Source: Elmis aenea (taxonomy: Eukaryota; Arthropoda; Insecta; Coleoptera; Elmidae). From it: a stretch of DNA of 64,000 bases. The DNA lies in contig OX393577.1 of the NCBI GenBank assembly GCA_947652605.1, forward strand, positions 52,055,494-52,119,493, in the 5' to 3' direction. The notes beneath the pieces were generated by a model. That model worked only from the letters and a program-made list of their open reading frames with translations. It was not told where the DNA came from and made no database searches. The position numbers were made by a program, and so were the translations under genes. Positions 21,001-34,285 of this stretch are shown piece by piece (positions within the stretch are counted from its first letter, which is position 1; the number at the start of each line of letters is the position of its first letter).

Positions 21001-24000
21001 AATACAAAAAAGAACAATTAATAAAAGTAATTATTCTGCCTCTTACATTTCCAGCATGGGGATAGGTCATTTAAGTATTTAGTGCTGGGTCAATGACTTA
21101 CTATTTACAATTTATTTAGGACTTTTAACATACTAGCCAAAAATATCCAACTTGTATCTTCTTAACTTTTTTCCAAAAATATTGTTGAGTTGCGTAAAAC
21201 TTTATATAATGTTGCTGATTAAAACATAACCTGTCAACAAAAGTAAATTTAATGCAACATCAAATTTTGCATAAAAGAGGAGATTTGAAAAAGTAGTCTG
21301 AAAGGTGCAAAGTTGCTCACATTAATAGTAAGTTAATCAGCATGAACATATTAAATGCTAATTTCTTTGTATTATAAGCAATTCAATTATTGAATTTGTT
21401 AAAAACTATGCATTTTTCATTATTTAACGACTCAGCGACAAGTTTTTCATTTATTTCTTTAACAATATAATTGTCGTTTTTGTTAAGAGTGTGAATACGT
21501 ACACTTTTAATTTGTTTTTATTTACATTTGCTTAAACATCGCGACGTAAACAAACTGAAGTAGTCTAGAACTGAAACAAAAAAACGTATTTTCGTCGTGT
21601 TTGTTTTAAATATTCAAATTACTACAAACAAAAACCGTGCTGATGAGTAAGCGAAGACTGTTTGTACCCGGAAACGTTTAAAAATTTAAAAGGCAACTAA
21701 TTTGGCTACAAAAACTGGTCTTTAATGCATTTTTTGAGCTTAAACGTGTCGTGCTTGGCTTGAAACGTCGCAGACATTATTAATAAAAACTAATTAAACA
21801 AAATGAGTCACTTCCTTGAGAGTTTTTTTTTCAAAAACGTTTTCGTTTAGCAGGAGTTTTTAATATCAGTGCATGGGGTTTACTTGAAGTTTGTTTAATG
21901 CAGTTCGTCTGTCAGTTGTTATCTTAATCAAGTGTAGCAAACGACTTTTGGTAGAGAATCACAGGATAAATGGCTAATTACGTGACTCAGCCACCATTCT
22001 TAACCATATTCGTTCGGGCTTTGTGTGTTGTTTTGTGTACACATCCTCTGCTGTTTCTCGTTAGCTAAAATAAAGATGTTTAACAGTGCTAACGTTATGT
22101 TCCGAAAATAAAAAGATGTAAGTTTCTGGTGAGAATAAGTCAAATTACTTACTATTGTTTCTTTTCCATTTCCGTACGGATGGGAACCTTGCAGCAAGTT
22201 GTAATAATAAAATCTCTGCGAGAAGCGTGATAAATGGAGCCAACTTGTACAACTCTTAATTGTTAATTTAGACTACAATGAGCGAATGCACTTTTCATGT
22301 TTCACTTTCTGATGTAAGGGGACAAATTATAGCAAATGACAGCCAAATGTTGTAATGTCATTATGGCAAGTGGCTCTATATTTATGCTTTCCTGTTGGCT
22401 GAATGCAGATTATTAATGTCGTATTGTCATCTGTCCATTATAATATAACGCACGTGCGGGGGCATGGGGCGATAGTTGTTGAATGCACGTACATGCAAGG
22501 GTTGTCTAGATTTCGGATTTTGATTTATATACTAAAATTCACCCCAAAATCGAGGGCTGGCGAATATGTATTTTCAATATAACCCGGCTCTCGAAAGAGC
22601 TTTATGAAATTCACGTTTGAGCCCCATTTTTGATTGTATCGGTAGCTATTCTGGGAAAACAACATGAATTAATCTACCCCTCTATTAGTGAGGAGGCTAT
22701 CAGAAATTTCTGTTCGAAATGTTATTGCCAAGGTTGTTAGAAATTCGTTCCGTTATGTAAACAAACCATCGTATAACTAATTACAATAGAGTTTTCAGTT
22801 GTAAAAGTTTATTGCAATTGCCTGGTTCAAAAAAAATTATGAGACTTAAATAAGTACATCTAAATTTTCTAAATAAAATGTTTTTCATATTTATTGCCTC
22901 TACTCCCATTTACAACAAGATTTTTTTTAAATAATTCGTTGTTACATCAACAAATTATTATGAACGCTTAAAGCAAGAATTATAATTCACTTAAATAAAT
23001 TGTGACCGTTTGTTTACTATTCATTTGTTGTTTTTAAAGCAAGTTAGTTTGAATAAACCCATTTATTATCGGTACGGTAAATTATTACTTAAAAGTATGC
23101 ATAACAATAAAAACCCATTGTGCAAAGCGCAGTATTAAAACTAGCAATAGCTTCTTCATTGCCATCATTAATATTTTAACAAAAATACTGCAAATTACAA
23201 TTAATTAAATTAAAATTGAATTTGCTCATTTTTTGGAAGTCTCGGCCAATTTAAAAATTTGGTTCACTTCACGTGCCATGCAATACCGCTTTTAGACTTG
23301 AATTCAGAAGCATGGCCAAAGAGACATTTCGTTGAGAGAAAACACATAAAACAATTTTATGTTGTTCCATGCACATTTCTATATTGTAATTCTTTTAATT
23401 TTGTGCTGGAAAATACCGATTTAGAGAATTATTTTTGAATTCAACTCTTTACCGATAATAACTTTGTTTTGTGCACATAGGGGTATTTAAAAAGATATAA
23501 GACCATTGGCATTTATAAGCAAATTTTATTGCAATACAATGGCAGTGAAAGGAATACAATTTAACCTAATGTAAAAACCGACTGTGGTTAACATTAGAAC
23601 TAGAATGTACGCGAAAACGTAACAGCGCCACCTATACGCGCTCGTTCAGTAGTTCAGAATTTTTCTACTTAAACGATAGGTGGCGCAAGAGTTGCTACAC
23701 TCTATTTTGCGTTATTGAATATAGTTTTTAAAAATACTTTGCGAAGGTTTTGCGGTTACAGTTCCCGTAAGCCACTACCCTAACCCTATCGTATACTATT
23801 TTATTGGTCGCTAGTAATTTACAGGTCTTATTAATAATGGCTGATATGAACTTTTTCAAATTCGTGTATTTCTGATAGCTTGTGTAACTTCTTATGAATC
23901 TCTAAATAAAATTGTTTACGCTTACTATAACTTCTCATACGGGGAACATAAATATGTTAAAACTTTTTTCATTGAAATGTCGTTTTCAATTTACATTTAA

Positions 24001-24424
24001 ATTGTTTTCACCTTTACCCTATAAATAATATTGTTTTTTTAAATCATAGGATTCTGAGGTAATCCTTTCTTTTTTGCAGAATCTATTCTTGATACCTAAA
24101 TTCTCCTGAAGTAAATTATAAAATTGTAGTCTAATTGTTTTCATTTCGCCATTTTTTTTACACACATATACAAATTAATTTTATTTGCTTGGTTTAATCA
24201 ATAATAGATACTTTACTTCAGACAATTTAAAAAAAAAGGTATACATGGTTTCCCAAATACAATTTTTATTTGGTTTATATCCTTCAATTTTTTAATTGAC
24301 ACTTCATACAACGTATATAACTAAATTTGAAAAATTCTGCATACAATGGCACAAAAATATATCCAAAAAAGACCTTTTTCGACTTTTTTCATCAAATCGC
24401 TAATCAAAGTGTTATGGTCTAAAC
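21001..24424. other. Mostly featureless AT-rich stretch
   Basis: A scrap matching the DD41D terminal repeat (CATTTCCAGCATGGGGAT) lies at 21047-21064. A short inverted pair, GCGCCACCTAT against ATAGGTGGCGC, lies at about 23625-23685 and could be a small MITE. The interval 22200-22560 is slightly GC-richer and repeat-free. No coding motif was recognised; the frame at 22000-22197 (minus) has a donor-like GTAAGT but a poor acceptor. Confidence 0.5.
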
Positions 24425-25663
24425 CAGGGTAGATAAAAATCATGATTTTTTTAAAAAAATCAAAAAAATCGATTTATTTTATTTAAATCAGATTTTTTTG
24501 ATTTAAATCAAATTTTTTTGGTTTAAATCAAATGTACCATATTATCGAATATAGTGATATATTCACATGCTATTTCTGTTTTGTGCTAATATATTTAATA
24601 ACCAATATATTTAATTCATTGGTGAATTTTTGTCAAAATGAAAAATTAAATATAATGATTAGGAATTTCGAAAAATCAGTGCTAAATGGTGATCTTTAAT
24701 TAATTATATACAGGGTGAGTCATTAGTGCGGGATCGGTCGATTGTGGCTAAACGGCTTGAGATATGAAGTTGAATCAAATACTATTTTATACAGGTTTTT
24801 CTAAACAACACAATAAAAATATTTTCAAATATACAGGGTGAGTCACCTTTCTGGAACTAATAGTAACTTTTATATTTCAAATACAACACCCAATTTTTTA
24901 TTTAATATTTTTGACCGCCTTAATTTTAAATTTGCATCAATATAAAATACTAAAGGTTTTTATAAGGCGTTGTAAAAAAAAAATAATTTTCTAAATTATT
25001 CAAGGTTTTAAGTCTTTATTTAAAAAATTCTTTTGAAGTTATTTTGAAGTACAGAGTTTTAATTTGGTATGGACATGCAGAAAAAATTTCTCTGTTCGCT
25101 CGATATGAAAAAATTTGAATCACACATACAGGAGTGTTTATAAATAGGTGGCAACTTTCATGATTTTCAAAAGCTCGTAACTCGATTTTTTCAAATGCGA
25201 ACCCCTGTATTTTTTATGTCATCGAATTCGTCTTTAAAAGAGCTTCATATTTAGTTAAGTATGTCCTATACCCAAAACTCATACTTTTCGAGATATTCGA
25301 CATTTTTCTTTCAATCGTTATTGAAGCAATAGAGTGCCGTGGAAATTGAAAAAACTGACTGTTCACTTCGCTAACGTCAAAAACTTTTTTTTGAATTATT
25401 GCATTTCCACAATGAATATTACTTTACAAGAGCAAATTGATATGGTCTATTCACCATTTCGTGTATTTAATTACTAATAGTAATACAATTTTGTTTTATT
25501 ATAATTATTATATCGTATCTACTCATATAATCTGTGATTTAAATTGATAATTTTTTTTTAAATCACTTGATTTAAATCAATGATTTTTTTTTAAAAATCA
25601 CTTGATTTAAATCATGATTTAAATCTTGATTTAAATCAATTGATTTAAATCTGCTCAACCCTG
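24425..25663. mobile_element. hAT element with GATTTAAATC arrays
   Basis: The element begins CAGGGTAGATAAA and ends GCTCAACCCTG, and is flanked by identical 8-mers GTCTAAAC (24417-24424 and 25664-25671). Both subterminal regions carry repeated TGATTTAAATCA-type palindromes (about 24440-24535 and 25545-25650), separated by poly-T tracts. The middle contains CAGGGTGAGTCA-type sequence (24711, 24834), probably later insertions or their ends. No transposase frame is seen. The arrays are plausible transposase binding sites (inference from hAT biology). Confidence 0.9.
24711..24960. repeat. CAGGGTGAGTCA repeat family G, copy 1
   Basis: CAGGGTGAGTCATTAGTGCG after TA at 24711 matches 54616 closely. 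A second CAGGGTGAGTCACC follows 123 bases later, just as a second CAGGGTG follows 124 bases later in the other copy. It lies inside the hAT element. The right limit is uncertain. Confidence 0.55.
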
Positions 25664-25671
25664 GTCTAAAC

Positions 25672-26938
25672 TATACGAATACCCTATGAATTTACAGATT
25701 TGCACTATCTTTGATTCGTTAACTGTCTGTGAAAATACACATAATCCTGATATGTCGTTATTTATATTGACATTTTGTACATGTGTTTAGATTATAATAC
25801 CGATAAATATATAAAAGGGTGGCAAGCCAGTTAACAGTTCATAATAAACCAGAAGTTTGAAAAATAATAGCTGCAACACATCAAGTTGCAACGTTTGCAT
25901 ACTGCTATTGTGGTGCATTTATATCTGCTAGCTTTTTTAAACATCCCATTCTTCCGTTTTACGTTTAGTGTAATGCACAAATGCTTGTTTGCGAACATTT
26001 TAACTTCTCGAACAAATCTGCTGTTAGGAAAAACAAAAATAAAGTGCGTGATGCATCGCTTATTTAAATTTTAAACACTCAAACCGACTTTATATTTAAA
26101 AACGTTGGTTAAGAAGGATTTGAGGGACTTAATTGAAGCATTTTGCGAGAGATTACATAGAAGAAAAACAGAATGCCAGCTAAATATATTTGTTTTTACT
26201 GGTTAACAAAGCACTGCCTACCTTTTCTTTTTAATTACAGTCACCAATTTTTTGTTTCGAGCATTTACAAAATGCGTAATGGAATTTTGAGTGTTTACTT
26301 ATTTTGCTGCGCCTCAATTTTTTTTTTGTCTCACGTTTTATACTAGCGATATTTAGGTACAAAAATAATTTTGCATTAGGGTAAAAGCATTTTGCATGTC
26401 TTGCTAGTTTCTTTATTAATGTTATCAAAATTGAAAGCAGCTATCGAAAAAACACGTTGCCAACTCTCTCAACTTATTTTCATACGTTGATCTGTATTTA
26501 TAAATAACGCGTTATGTTGCAAATTTTACAACAAAATTGGATGGAAACTAAATTTAATCAAATCTGTCTGGTAGGAAATTTAGTTTGAAGCGCTACAGCA
26601 ACAAGAAGATTGAAAGAAATCGGGCCTTGGTGTGGTTTCCGCTGAGCAAGCAGGTTACATTTCCTTACATAATTTGGTAAATTTGTCTTCATTTGATTGT
26701 GTTGCTTATAAAAGCGTGGAATATGCATTCTAAAATATAAATTAAGTTGCTTGCTAAGGTTGTATATTACATGTTGACGTAAATAGGGATGGTTTTACTT
26801 TAATACAGGTGTTGTGGTTTCTGATTTGGTCCTATAATAGTAAATAATAAAGCCCGCAAAAAGAGATTTTGATTACTTAAAGCTAAGTTATTAACTAAGA
26901 CGCCAGTTTCATTTCTACTCATTTAAGTTTTATTTATA
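25672..26938. other. AT-rich sequence without recognised features
   Basis: Short open frames at 25886-26074 and 26231-26428 have no recognisable motifs. No TE ends were recognised. Confidence 0.55.
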
Positions 26939-27600
26939 CAGGGTGTCCCAGCCAAGACAAATTATTCGATGGCTCTGTTATTAGTAATAATATTAAAAAA
27001 AGTTAAATATAAAAGTTAATTGTAATCATTTACTACACAACCTAAAATTATTTTCAACTATACACAGTGTTTTGTTTTTACGCTCTGATACCAAACATTG
27101 TTTTTTTATATGGAACACTATGTATATTTTGTAATTTTTGGATGTAAAATTAAACTCTCTTTCAAAAATATTATAGGTTGTTTATGTCTAATATGAACCG
27201 TTTTTGAGTTATTAACGTTTTTTTGAACATTTTGACAGATGCAGACCTTTATAAAAATATTTATATTTATTAACATAACAACACCAGAGCAATTTATTCT
27301 CGTAATTTATTAGACAATAATGTCATAGCGATTGTTGCCTAGTTACATTTTTAAAATAATATACAGGGTGTTAGTTATACTCGTTCCATTTTCGCTAAAC
27401 TTTAAACGCCTATAAATCTTCTTTTTTTTTAATGAAACACCCTATATACATATTTTTACATTTTTTTGTAGAAAATTTGATTATTTTTCAAAGTTGTTAA
27501 GCATGTTTTATGTCTAAATATAATATTTTTGAAGTTATTTCGTTTCTTATGATTATTTGCGAGTATTTTACCTAAAAAATCGGTAGTAGCCTTTGAAAAT
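26939..27600. repeat. CAGGGTG repeat family A, copy 2
   Basis: It starts CAGGGTGTCCCAGCCAAGAC as in copy 1 and follows it with the same motif order: TTTTCAACTA, GTGTTTTGTTTTTACG, an internal GGAACACTATGTATATTTT, and a second CAGGGTGTTAGTTATACTCG near 27364. Divergence between copies is moderate. Coding capacity is absent. Confidence 0.7.
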
Positions 27601-27889
27601 TCAAAACAATTTGTATGAACTGTCAACCAGAACAGTTAATCGGCACAATTTCCACTATTATGCCACTGTGAAAAATTAACTAAAATACGTACTTTGTATT
27701 ATATCTTTTAAGGCTCTATTGATAACAAATCTTAAAAATAAACAATAATTATAACGTCTGGCGCATACGCGCACGCACGCTCACTCACGCACTTGTGTTT
27801 TCGAGGAAATAGTCAAAATGTGTTCAAATATGTGAATCCGTCGAAATCTGGAAATTGAAAAATTTTCAAATACATTTAACAATAGTATA

Positions 27890-28708
27890 CAGGGGTTTTC
27901 CACAAGGTATGCACCTAAATAAAACGTTTTTACCGATTGAATATTTTTTTGTGTGTCCCTTCATATACAGGGCGTGCCAGTTATGGTGAACATCATGGGA
28001 ACAGTAAGAGATACAGAGTTGGTTAAACGGGTCAAAATGATCTATGATTTAAAAGCAACTACTTTATGAACAAATATCTAGGGAAAAAAATAGTTTTTGG
28101 CGCTATTGATGAAAAACAAAACAAATCAGGTTTTTAATTTTTGCTGGTAACTTGCTAATTTAAAGTGACACTCAAAATATTTTTCAACATTATTGGTGCA
28201 TTTTTTTGCATAGATTTGAAATTTGTTAACAAATGTTACCTATCTTGCTTTTGTTAGTGTTAGTTTAATATTAGCAGTATTTAAAATAAGAAAGTTTATG
28301 TTAAAAAAAAAACAAAAACAAATGGAGATAGGTAAAATTTGTAGACAAATTTCAAATCTACGCATAAAAGTGCTCCAATAATGTCGAAAAATATTTTGAG
28401 TGTGATTTCAAATAAGTAACCTATCATTAAAAATCCAAAACGTCAATTTATTTTACTTTATGAACAGCGCAAACTGTATACATTTTTTTTTCATATAATA
28501 GTTGCTTTTACAGGATATTATTTTGACGCATTTAACCAACTCTGTAACTCTTACCGTATACGTGATCCCCATGCTGGTCACCCTAACCGGGATACTCTGT
28601 ATATGAAGGGGCACATAAAAAAAAGATTTTATCGGTAAAAACGTTTTATTTCGGTCCTCACCAGCCGATTTATGCAAAATGTTGTGAGGAATACCTTTTG
28701 GGACACCG
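27890..28708. mobile_element. Nested fold-back element H
   Basis: An outer inverted repeat (left CAGGGGTTTTCCACAAGG with ACGTTTTTACCGAT; right ATCGGTAAAAACGT and CACCG next to TA) encloses an inner unit at 27968-28599. The inner unit has its own inverted ends: CAGGGCGTGCCAGTTATGG on the left, and a right end containing GATCCCCATGCTGG and GGGATACTCTG. The inner unit contains ACCAACTCTGTAACTCTTAC paired with an inverted GAGATACAGAGTTGGT. Both levels are flanked by TA. No protein frame is supported; the 90-codon frame at 28453-28725 crosses the right arm. Confidence 0.75.
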
Positions 28709-29880
28709 TATAAAATTAATCGCAAATTTTATTCGTAATAACGGATTTCCGACTTATGATTGATCGGTTGGTAACTCTTTTACTTGTATATTCATTAAAG
28801 TTGAATTATTGTATGACAATTTTATAAAACCATGTGTGAATATTATGTATCTAGGATATAGACGTATCCTGCAAAATAAAAGTAAACCTTAATAAATCAT
28901 ACTTTTGACACATACTTAGGAACTTGTAATTGTTATTGAACAAGAGTTTTTGTTGAAGCATCTTTTAACGTATCCACAAAATATAACCGCGTCATGTTGC
29001 CTATATAAAAATTATAAATTGAATGACGAAGTGTTCGATTATTCAAAAATTGATTCATGAGTTGTTGGAGGAGCGTAATCTCGTTCGGCTTGAACCAGGA
29101 TATATATTTCATACGTTATTACATAGACAGAATATTTGTCATTGAGCACCTTCTCAAAAATTTTTACAACATCCTGACTTTTGTTAACGTATAAATAACT
29201 AACCTCCATTCCGCACATTTCAGTCATTGATCACTAAGTAGTCGCTGAAATGAAAGGATTCCAAAGATAAAAATTGTTTATTCTGAATGAACGTCATTCT
29301 TTCTAACTGGAGTTTTATTTATCCGCAATTTTTATGTATAATAAGTGATATTAATATTCATTGCGTTGGCTTACATAAGTTCACTCAGCGTATGTAAATA
29401 AGGCAATATTTCCTCATGTTTAACCCGATATAGAAGTTTTATACAGTTACTTTGTATTTATTGTGTTCCCTTTCCGTTACGTAAGTGAAATAAGCTGCAG
29501 TAAAAGAATCTAATTGAAAATAAATTAAAGAATTAATTAATCCTTTATCTATTTCTGCTTTATTTCAATTACAACACTTCATTAACATCTAGGCTTGTCC
29601 ACTAATCGGTCATTAGTTATCACACCCAGAGTTTTCGCATTCGAAGTCCTGTCTCTTTTTTAAACTGACGTAAAAATCTATCTTAACATAATATGTGTGG
29701 TAGATAACAAAATTAAATTGCAAAAAAATATATGACGGTAAAAATTGTTAAAACGTATGGTTTTTCAAATCTTCGGAAACAAACGAATGTAGTGAAAACA
29801 GTAGAGCTCCAAACTTTTCCTTGAGCCACCCCTTATCGCCATCCATAAAAGTATTAAAGCACCATCAAAACATACCGTGA
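28709..29880. other. AT-rich sequence without recognised features
   Basis: No recognisable TE end or gene. The small frame at 29039-29227 lacks motifs. Confidence 0.55.
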
Positions 29881-30428
29881 AGTCGGATCCACATCAATAA
29901 AAATGTGCGTTGTGCGTTGTATTTGACACAAATTTGCTCGTGTTCGTCGAAATTTTTGTTGGTGTGGCCTGTGCGCCGAATAGAAATGCACACAAATAAT
30001 TTCGTGACGAACAACGCAAGCTCGGTTTTTAGCCAACTTCAAAGAGATTTGCGTCGCACGGTGGTGTCAATGTGGACTTGATTCTGAGTGCATCTGTAGT
30101 TTTGTTTCATTTTACTTCGTAAATACCTATGTTTGGGTGATTGATCATTTTAAAAAAGAAATGTGCATTGTTCATAATTACATTGTATTATTTACATCGC
30201 ACAAAGAAAGTGAAAACTCCACTCCATTTTATAAAAACAAGCTCTCTAGCAGCAAACTGTTGCGCTCTGCATAAACAAATCTGCACAAGCGGATTCGGCC
30301 GTACAAGACACACGATAACTATTTACGTTGTAAAATACTTAACCAGATTTAAATTTGCGCCGCTAATTTTTTTGCTGAATTTCAAAATACAAAATACAAC
30401 ATAAATTTTTATTGATGTGGATCCGGCT
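29881..30428. mobile_element. MITE with GGATCCACATCAATAAA ends
   Basis: The left end AGTCGGATCCACATCAATAA is inverted at the right (TTATTGATGTGGATCCGGCT), with similarity continuing about 50 bases inward. No target duplication could be confirmed, so the superfamily is not assigned. The interior is non-coding; the short frames across it have no motifs. Confidence 0.65.
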
Positions 30429-30686
30429 TTAGAGTGTAAATTACCATATAAAATTAAGGTATATTGATTTTAAAACGTGATTCATTAAATTCTGAGCGAT
30501 CATATATTGTGAAACTGTTCAACTTAAAATTGTCGATTCATAGCGAGCACTTTAGTTTGTTGGCGCTGGATAAAGCTAGAGAGCTGTGCCCTGTGATCTG
30601 ATTACTAAGACAAAATGCATTGTGTTAATTTGCAACCGTAGACGTTTCTCAGATCTAAGCAACTGTGAATAAGCAGTAGAAATCCA

Positions 30687-32200
30687 CAGGGTGTTCCAGT
30701 CACGACGAATTATTGGATTAGCTCTCTTATAAGTACAAATTTTTCAAAATTTTCGAGTAAAAGTTTTTTTGTTCCTTAACCAATACGCAGCTTAGTTTTT
30801 GTTTTTTAATTGAACATCCTCTATATTTTGTGTACAGGGTGTCCCAGATTAGATTTCCAGCATGGGAATCGCTTATTTATTATAAGAGAGACAGGTTTGT
30901 TTAAATTAAATGAATTATTCCTTAGTATGAGAGGAGCCACAATCAATTTTTAAAAGTACAAAATTCCTTGTAGTTCAGATGTTATAGAGAAAATATGAAA
31001 ATGTTGAATTTCTTTTTTCTCTCCTAACTTGTTTGTTTTAATCATTAGAACAATTTGATTTGTACCTTCTTTAGGTACTTTTTTATGTAGAATGTAACCA
31101 TCATTTTAGATTTTTTTAACACCTATCATTTTCGAGATATTACCCCCTGCAAAGCTATGGAATAGTTAAATAAAAAATAGCGAACAATTTTACGTTGATG
31201 CTATATTCTTTACCTTAAAAACTTTGTAAAAGCTGAGCGAATATACTTAAAGCTATAACCCGAGAGAAGACAACGAAGAGTGCGTAATTACAGAAATTTG
31301 AAACTCAATTTAAAAGAATACGGTTTTTCGAGAAACCAACCAAAAATCCAAAACAAATCAATAAAGAATTAGAATTATCAGTTTTTACAGAGTTTCTATG
31401 GAAAAGAATGAAGCTTTGCAACATACAATTTTTAATTAGTTGTAAATGTGCCAATAATTATATGATAACAAATTTGCTACAAAGTCTATCGAATTACACA
31501 ACAAAACTATGACATTCTAAGAAATGATACCGCAGACAATCATTTGACATTTAATTAGTTGTTTTTTGTTTTTATTTTCATAGATAGCTTGATAAGTGGT
31601 TGGTAAAGTTCAATTGTTCTTGATTTTGTGACTTATTTATAAAAATAGATATAGCAAGTAATATCTCATTTAAAAGAAAAAAAAAAGCACAATAAACTAT
31701 TCCATAACCAACTTCGTGGCCCATAAGAAAAAATAAATTGGGTGTGATATCTCAAAAATGTTAAGTGACAAAAAAAATCTAAAATAATAGTTACATTCTC
31801 CATTAAAAAGTACCTATAGAAAGTACTAATAAAATTGATCTAATGAATAAAATGAAAAAGTTATGAGAGAAAAAAAAGTTCAACGTTTTCATATATTTTG
31901 CTATAGCAACTTGCACTTTTAAAAATTGATTGTAGCTCTGACACCTGGGTATAATTTATCTAATTTAAGCAAACCTTTATCTCTTATAATAAGCGAGATC
32001 CCCATGCTGGATATGTAATCTGGGACATCCTGTATTAAGAAGCAAAATTTAATTCTCTTTCAAAAATATGAAAGGTCTTTTGTACCTGAAATTGATCGTT
32101 TTGAGCGTATTGTGCGATACTATTTTCTTCCTAGTTTTTGCAACGTTGTTTTTAAGCCATTCGGATATTCTATAAATAAAGTGTATGGTTTGGTTGAAGA
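30687..32200. repeat. CAGGGTG repeat family A, copy 4, interrupted
   Basis: Left part 30687-30832 (CAGGGTGTTCCAGTCACGAC, then TGAACATCCTCTATATTTTG) and right part after 32033 (AGCAAAATTTAATTCTCTTT, then CAAAAATATGAAAGGT) match consecutive parts of copies 1 and 2. The DD41D-type MITE sits between them. This shows the MITE inserted later than repeat A. Confidence 0.7.
30835..32032. mobile_element. DD41D-type fold-back MITE inside repeat A
   Basis: The left end CAGGGTGTCCCAGATTAGAT matches the start of the element at 11765 exactly, and an inverted copy closes the right side. TA lies on both sides. Inverted arms extend several hundred bases (for example AGGAGCCACAATCAATTTTT against AAAAATTGATTGTAGCTC). 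There is no transposase sequence. Confidence 0.85.
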
Positions 32201-33206
32201 TACGATTAATTAAGTTTTTAAATATGTCGTAAGATTTATTTATAATCCCGCATAAAATTATGAAACAGGAACATTTTAAAAATATAGTAACATAAAATTT
32301 TAATCTCATAATAAACATGTCCGTTAATTTATTGGCTCTATGCGATTAATCGATTACGATCTCGGCCGTTTTATCGTTTTAGTTCCACAAACATTCGTGT
32401 AATACAATATACAACGTTCACTAACTTATTTAGAAACTATTCGATAATTAGTTTGCTAGTTGCGAGTTGTTGGAGAGTGTCTCAGGGATATTGTAACCTT
32501 TAAAATATAATTTTAATAGCTTTTAAAACGTTTTATGCTTCCCGCGCATAGCTTTACGATTATACAGGGGGTTTCAATATATGTGGTATTTCGTGTCTGT
32601 TTTTGGTATATTACAGGTTCAACACCAATTTTCCGGCACTCTTGGTTTCAAAGTCTTACCGGACTAACCATTTTGTTGAACCAACCGTAAAACACTAGCT
32701 AGGGTTAAATTTAAGCAAAATAAGTTAAAAATCTCACAACATTTGCCGTATCACCAACACCAACAAGTTCAGTATACAATATTATCCGGTTTCATAGCAT
32801 CCTCCGACGCCCTCCGGTTCCCTGTTGCCATCCTCTCTTATCAATAGTAATATAAGTGCATTGAAAATTATCGATAATTTTTGGTAAATATGCCCGAATG
32901 CAAGTTGAGCTGAAAAAACTCGAGTGTACGAAGTGCACGAGTGATTTTTTCTGATTCAACTTGCATGAGTGAAGACTTGTCAACAATTATAAATTATTTG
33001 CAATTATATTTTGTCAGAAAATTTCCTTCACCTGACCTACCTGTCAAATTAACTGTATGTTATGTCAAATTTTACAAGTACTGTCAGAGTAGAGTGGTGC
33101 GTCAGGGTTTAATCTATATTAAAATATAGCTACTGGTCGCCGAAATTCGTCAAAAAAATATCAAGACCAAAATATTTAATCCCTTCTCCAAATGTACATA
33201 TTCTAC
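32201..33206. other. AT-rich sequence, single CAGGG end
   Basis: A lone CAGGGGGTTTCAATATATG follows TA near 32565 without an obvious partner. Otherwise nothing was recognised. Confidence 0.5.
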
Positions 33207-33346
33207 CAATCACAAACTCAGATTTCTTAGAAACGACCAATAAACGCATGAAAATCTGTTAATTGCGAAAAGGATATTATTATTATTATCAGTGTATGAT
33301 TATGTTTATTGGTCGTTTCTAGGAAATCTGAGTTTGTTATTGGTCG
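33207..33346. repeat. Inverted repeat hairpin, 41-bp arms
   Basis: ACCAATCACAAACTCAGATT ... CGACCAATAAAC at about 33207-33247 is matched by its inverse at about 33306-33346, with two mismatches. The loop contains an ATT microsatellite (about 33276-33290). A nearby direct repeat, AAACGCAAATTTGACAGGT, occurs at about 33347 and 33448. The microsatellite may be the 3' tail of the neighbouring RTE-like LINE (inference). Confidence 0.8.
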
Positions 33347-33469
33347 AAAACGCAAATTTGACAGGTGTATCAACATCTGACAGGGGAATGTAAAATTATT
33401 ATGCCCCTATTGGTAATCCCTAGAAGATTTAAGATAAGTGATTGAAAACGCAAATTTGACAGGTAAAGA

Positions 33470-34285
33470 AAATTTTCATTCCAATCTTCTGGTTGAAGGT
33501 TTCTTTCCGACACGGCTTGTTCAATTCCTTGATACCAGGTGCATTTAGGTCGGCCTCGTTTTCGTCTGTCTTGAGGTGTCCATTGCATTACTTCCTTTAG
33601 TATTCTCTCGTCCGCCATTCGTTGTACATGGCCAGCTCAGTTGTTTCTTTTGTATTTCTTGTACAATATTTTTTCAGTTTTTAAGTTTTCTCTTCGTTCC
33701 TGATTCTGTTTAAACGAGAGATTCTGGCAGGCCGTCGCCAAAAGTCCATTTCGGTTGCTAAAAGCTTTTTTTTACTAATTCTATTCAACTGCCACACCTC
33801 TGAGCCATATAGCATTATGGTTTTAAGTATGGTATTGTATAATTAATTGTCTTTTCCTGTTGTTTAAGCCAGTACTATCTGATCACCAGCGAAGTGTATT
33901 GCATACAATGTCAGATTATCATTAATCGGTATTCCCAATTTAGAACATTTTCTTCGCCAGTTCTTGAGTGCTTGCGAGAGGTAAATCTTAAACAAGAGTG
34001 GAGAGAGACAACATCCCTGTTTGATATTGGAAATGGTTCTGAGAGTGTTCGGCCTATTTTGATTTTTGATAGGCAACTAGTGTATAACTGTTTACCGCTT
34101 TTATGAGTTATATTTATTGGGCTCTTTTGTAATACTGCCCATAATTTTTTAATTGGAATCGTGTCGTATGCCTTAGTAAGGTCTACAAATAGGAGATGTA
34201 TTTTATTGTTACGCGTTGCCATTTTTTTCTCGATAATCTGGATGATTGGGAATATATTGTCAGCACAGGAACGACCCAGCTCTAA
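33470..34285 (-). pseudogene. RTE-like LINE, second broken copy
   Basis: Minus-strand frames give, in protein order: GRSCADNIFPIIQIIEKK and IHLLFVDLTKAYDTIP (34285-34130), an RT finger/palm segment with the first catalytic Asp; NIKQGCCLSPLLFKIYL (about 34010); the catalytic box altered to FAGDQIVLA instead of FADD (about 33870); a degraded thumb region with SRLNRIRNE; and GRPKCTWYQGIEQAVSERNL near 33500. Frameshifts separate the blocks (overlapping frames at 33864-34076 and 33911-34222). The Asp-to-Gly change in the active site means it is dead. It belongs to the same broad group as the copy at 19890 but differs in sequence. Confidence 0.75.

Noticed and set aside
30141..30404. 87-codon plus-strand frame
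   Set aside because: Lies within the MITE at 29881-30428 and has no motif.
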